From Leucobacter sp. UBA1945 (GTDB lineage: Bacteria > Actinomycetota > Actinomycetes > Actinomycetales > Microbacteriaceae): a stretch of 7,585 nt of DNA. Each line of letters opens with the position of its first letter. Position 1 is the first letter of the stretch. The position numbers and the translations under genes are program-made. Under the pieces are notes generated by a model, which did not search any database, was not told where the DNA came from, and saw only the letters and a list, made by a program, of their open reading frames with translations. Below are positions 5,695-7,585 of this stretch, piece by piece. The DNA lies in NCBI GenBank assembly GCA_002336855.1, contig DDEV01000012.1:1-7585 (forward strand), in the 5' to 3' direction.

Positions 5695-6708
5695 ATGGCG
5701 AATAGTGTGGTGGGTCTTGAGATCACCGAAGAAGAGGTGCGCGCCGCCGAGGTGCAGGTGGGCAAGACGCCGAAGATTCTGGCGCACGGCGTCGTTCGTC
5801 TGCCTAGGGGCGCTGCCAAAGACTCCGAGGTGCTCGATCGCGCTGCCGTGGTCGCGGCGCTGCAGGAGCTTTGGAAGAAGGCCGGTTTCAAGAGTAAGCG
5901 CGTGGTTCTCGGCATCGTGAGCCGACGCGTGCTCGTGCGCGACTATCGCACCCAGGCGATGGCGCCCGACATGCTGCGCCAGGCGTTGCCGTTTCAGGTC
6001 GCCGATCTGCTGCCGGTGCCCGCAGATCAGGCAGTGATCGATTTTTACCCGATTGCACAAGAGGGCGAGCAGCTGACCGGCCTGCTCGTCGCTGCGGTCG
6101 CCGAGACCGTGCAAGAGCTTGTCAACACTGTGACCCAGGCGAAGCTGCACGTCGAACAGGTCGACCTCTCGCCGTTTGGTCTGCTGCGTTCGATCGCAAT
6201 GCTCACCGACTCTTCTGAGCTGATCGCCGTGGTGCATCTCGGTGTGCACACAAGCTACGTCGTCGTCGCCGAGCAGGGGGTACCACGCTTCGTGCGCATC
6301 ATGCCGCTCGAGCTTGCCGGGGCCGCGGGAGAACCCGACCCGAGCCAGTTGCCCCCGCCCTCGTTCGAAGGCGAGAGCGAAGAGCAAAGGCTCGCCCGCT
6401 TCTATGCTGAGAATCCGCCCGAGGTCATGACGTCTGAGAAGATTGACGATCTCGTGATGCAGATCACCAACACGCTGCGCTTTCACGTCGAGCGCTCGGG
6501 CGGTCAGGGCATCACGCGGGTGCTGCTTACAGGTGCCGGAGCCGGCATTCACGGTGTCTACCCCGGGTTTAAGCAGCGCCTCGGCCTGCCCGTCAACCTC
6601 GTGGGGGGGCATCACCTCACCCGGCAAGACGGTGTGAAATCTCGGCACGGGCAAGAGGATCTCGAACTCCTTACACCGGTCGGCCTCGCGATGACGGGAG
6701 CTCGCTAA
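5695..6708 (+). CDS. pilM: Type IV pilus inner-membrane assembly protein PilM
   Basis: A 337-residue actin/FtsA-fold cytoplasmic protein that binds the N-terminal tail of PilN and links the pilus machine to the cytoplasm. Seen: an N-terminal nucleotide-loop-like segment VVGLEITEEEVRAAEV (5-20); RVVLGIVSRRVLVRDY (about 69-84); the PilM family core with LRQALPFQVADLLP; a second loop VVHLGVHTSYVVV (179-191) where most family members have DIG; and the adenosine-type loop LLTGAGAGI (277-285). A Pro/Glu-rich insertion (about 210-245) precedes the last conserved helices. The first loop keeps an acidic residue (Glu9), but His181 replaces the usual Asp in the second loop, so ATP binding or hydrolysis may be altered. 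The start has a good ribosome binding site. The stop TAA shares a base with the pilN ATG (TAATG). Confidence 0.9.
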   Translation: MANSVVGLEITEEEVRAAEVQVGKTPKILAHGVVRLPRGAAKDSEVLDRAAVVAALQELWKKAGFKSKRVVLGIVSRRVLVRDYRTQAMAPDMLRQALPFQVADLLPVPADQAVIDFYPIAQEGEQLTGLLVAAVAETVQELVNTVTQAKLHVEQVDLSPFGLLRSIAMLTDSSELIAVVHLGVHTSYVVVAEQGVPRFVRIMPLELAGAAGEPDPSQLPPPSFEGESEEQRLARFYAENPPEVMTSEKIDDLVMQITNTLRFHVERSGGQGITRVLLTGAGAGIHGVYPGFKQRLGLPVNLVGGHHLTRQDGVKSRHGQEDLELLTPVGLAMTGAR

Positions 6709-7508
6709 TGGAACTGCTACCGAAGTATTTGCAAAAGGGCGGCACCGCACCGAAGATCGAGGCCGGTGGTGTGCCTCGAGTGAACCTGTTGCCGCGCGAA
6801 GTTGTTGCAAAACGTGCGCAGAGCGGGGTGATCAAGAGCTGGGGGGTACGCGTTGCCGCTGCGGTAGTTGTTGTCGCCGTTGGGGTGTTCGGTATGTTTG
6901 CCTGGCAGGCCGTTACCACGCTGCGGCTCGCCGCGACGCAAGCCGAGGGCACTAGCCTGCTCGCGCAGATCGGTGCGAAAGCAGAGACTCAGAAACTCGT
7001 GCAGACGGAATCGAGTCTCGGCGCGTTCGAGAAAAATGCGCTTGCAACAGATATCGGCTGGAACGAGAGCGTGCAAAAGCTCCTCGCGAAGTTTCCTGAG
7101 GGGGCATGGCTGTGCTCATTCGACCTGACCGGCGGTGCGGCACCGAGCGGCGAGCCCGAGACGCAGGTGGGGCTTTCGGGGGTATTTACGATTTGCGGAT
7201 CATTTGCCTCGGCGATTCCGTACCTGCGCGACGCCACCTCGGTTGATGGCGTGCTCGCCGCGACTATCGTAGAGAGCCGGTACGACCAGACGCTCAGCAT
7301 CTATGCGCACACCATCACGGTGCAATTCGATCAGACCGTGTATCTTGACCCCACAAAACAGAACACGCCTGCCAAGGCGACGCCAGCTCCGCCGGCAGAA
7401 GAGCCGGCAGCGGCCGCGCCTGAGGAGGCAGAAGGCACAGACAGCACGGTAAGCGGCGAGAATCAGCCCGCACCCACAACACCCGCAACCGAGGAGGCGA
7501 CGGCATGA
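6708..7508 (+). CDS. pilN: Type IV pilus assembly protein PilN
   Basis: A 266-residue bitopic membrane protein of the alignment complex. The cytoplasmic N-terminus carries VNLLP at residues 25-29, the known PilM-binding motif. A single membrane segment follows (about 47-66, Val/Ala-rich), then a Gln/Glu/Lys/Ala-rich segment that could form a coiled coil (about 70-110), then an alpha/beta domain with two cysteines (CSF, ICGSF) and an ending strand ITVQFDQTVYL. After about residue 213 comes a 50-residue low-complexity tail rich in Pro, Ala, Glu and Thr, probably disordered and outside the membrane. The tail is unusual, since many PilN proteins end soon after the globular domain. The start overlaps pilM by one base, the end overlaps the next gene by four. 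Confidence 0.9.
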   Translation: MELLPKYLQKGGTAPKIEAGGVPRVNLLPREVVAKRAQSGVIKSWGVRVAAAVVVVAVGVFGMFAWQAVTTLRLAATQAEGTSLLAQIGAKAETQKLVQTESSLGAFEKNALATDIGWNESVQKLLAKFPEGAWLCSFDLTGGAAPSGEPETQVGLSGVFTICGSFASAIPYLRDATSVDGVLAATIVESRYDQTLSIYAHTITVQFDQTVYLDPTKQNTPAKATPAPPAEEPAAAAPEEAEGTDSTVSGENQPAPTTPATEEATA

Positions 7509-7585
7509 AACTTGATACCAGAATGTTGAACTTGCACCGTGACAATCGCGAGCAGCCCGAGCAAGTTCAACATTCTGGTATCAAG
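7505..7585 (+). CDS. Start of next gene, probably pilO, truncated at window end
   Basis: An ATG overlapping the pilN stop (ATGA) opens a frame that runs to the window edge without a stop: MKLDTRMLNLHRDN and 13 further residues. Position after pilM-pilN strongly suggests pilO, whose product pairs with PilN in the membrane, but nothing in these 27 codons identifies the family. Codons from 7561 are read through the reverse complement of 7511-7535, so the last eight or so residues are probably not real. Confidence 0.5.
   Translation, partial: MKLDTRMLNLHRDNREQPEQVQHSGIK
7511..7585. repeat. Perfect 25-bp inverted repeat ending at the window edge
   Basis: Bases 7561-7585 are the exact reverse complement of 7511-7535, with a 25-base spacer (7536-7560). 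The right arm ends precisely at the last base of the window and lies inside the first codons of the presumed pilO. A perfect long hairpin in a coding start at a sequence end is most simply explained as a fold-back chimera or an assembly end effect; a real recombination or regulatory repeat is less likely. Confidence 0.9.

Noticed and set aside
5623..6810. 395-codon minus-strand open frame opposite pilM
   Set aside because: A shadow of pilM in high-GC sequence; His/Arg-rich composition and no family resemblance.

Overview
The window looks like chromosomal DNA of a high-GC Gram-positive bacterium (Actinomycetota, most likely Micrococcales/Microbacteriaceae by protein feel; genus not assignable from sequence alone). 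The evidence is the high-GC codon use, the actinobacterial flavour of the ArgB and pilus proteins, and the dense overlapping gene starts. Every supported gene is on the + strand. The window holds the 3' end of an arginine-biosynthesis gene followed by most of a type IV pilus (T4P) assembly locus.

Layout: (1) 1-704, the C-terminal three quarters of argB (acetylglutamate kinase), truncated by the window edge. (2) 705-1260, about 556 bases without a convincing gene. It holds several small inverted repeats, one a candidate argB terminator, a short open minus-strand stretch that may be a gene remnant, and a palindrome just ahead of the first pilin. (3) 1261-2096, two tandem paralogous type IV pilins. 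(4) 2140-4789, three genes overlapping by 4 and 7 bases: a PilV-like minor pilin, a PilW-like minor pilin and a large PilX-like protein carrying a predicted beta-helical passenger. (5) 4786-5628, the bifunctional prepilin peptidase/methylase PilD. (6) 5695-7508, pilM and pilN, followed at 7505 by the first codons of the next gene, probably pilO. The last 25 bases of the window are the exact reverse complement of 7511-7535, so the end looks like a fold-back or assembly artefact and the downstream gene cannot be trusted past about 7560.

How the genes fit together: the prepilins carry G^(F/M)SLVE processing sites, which PilD cuts and N-methylates. Pilin 1 is probably the major subunit and pilin 2 a second or minor one. 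The PilV/PilW/PilX-like proteins would form the priming/tip complex, with the large PilX-like protein as the best tip-adhesin candidate. PilM (cytoplasmic, actin-like) binds the VNLLP tail of PilN, and PilN with PilO would form the membrane alignment complex. The motor ATPases (PilB, PilT) and platform protein PilC are not in the window and should lie downstream or elsewhere. No tRNA, rRNA, CRISPR array, insertion sequence or toxin/defence gene was seen.
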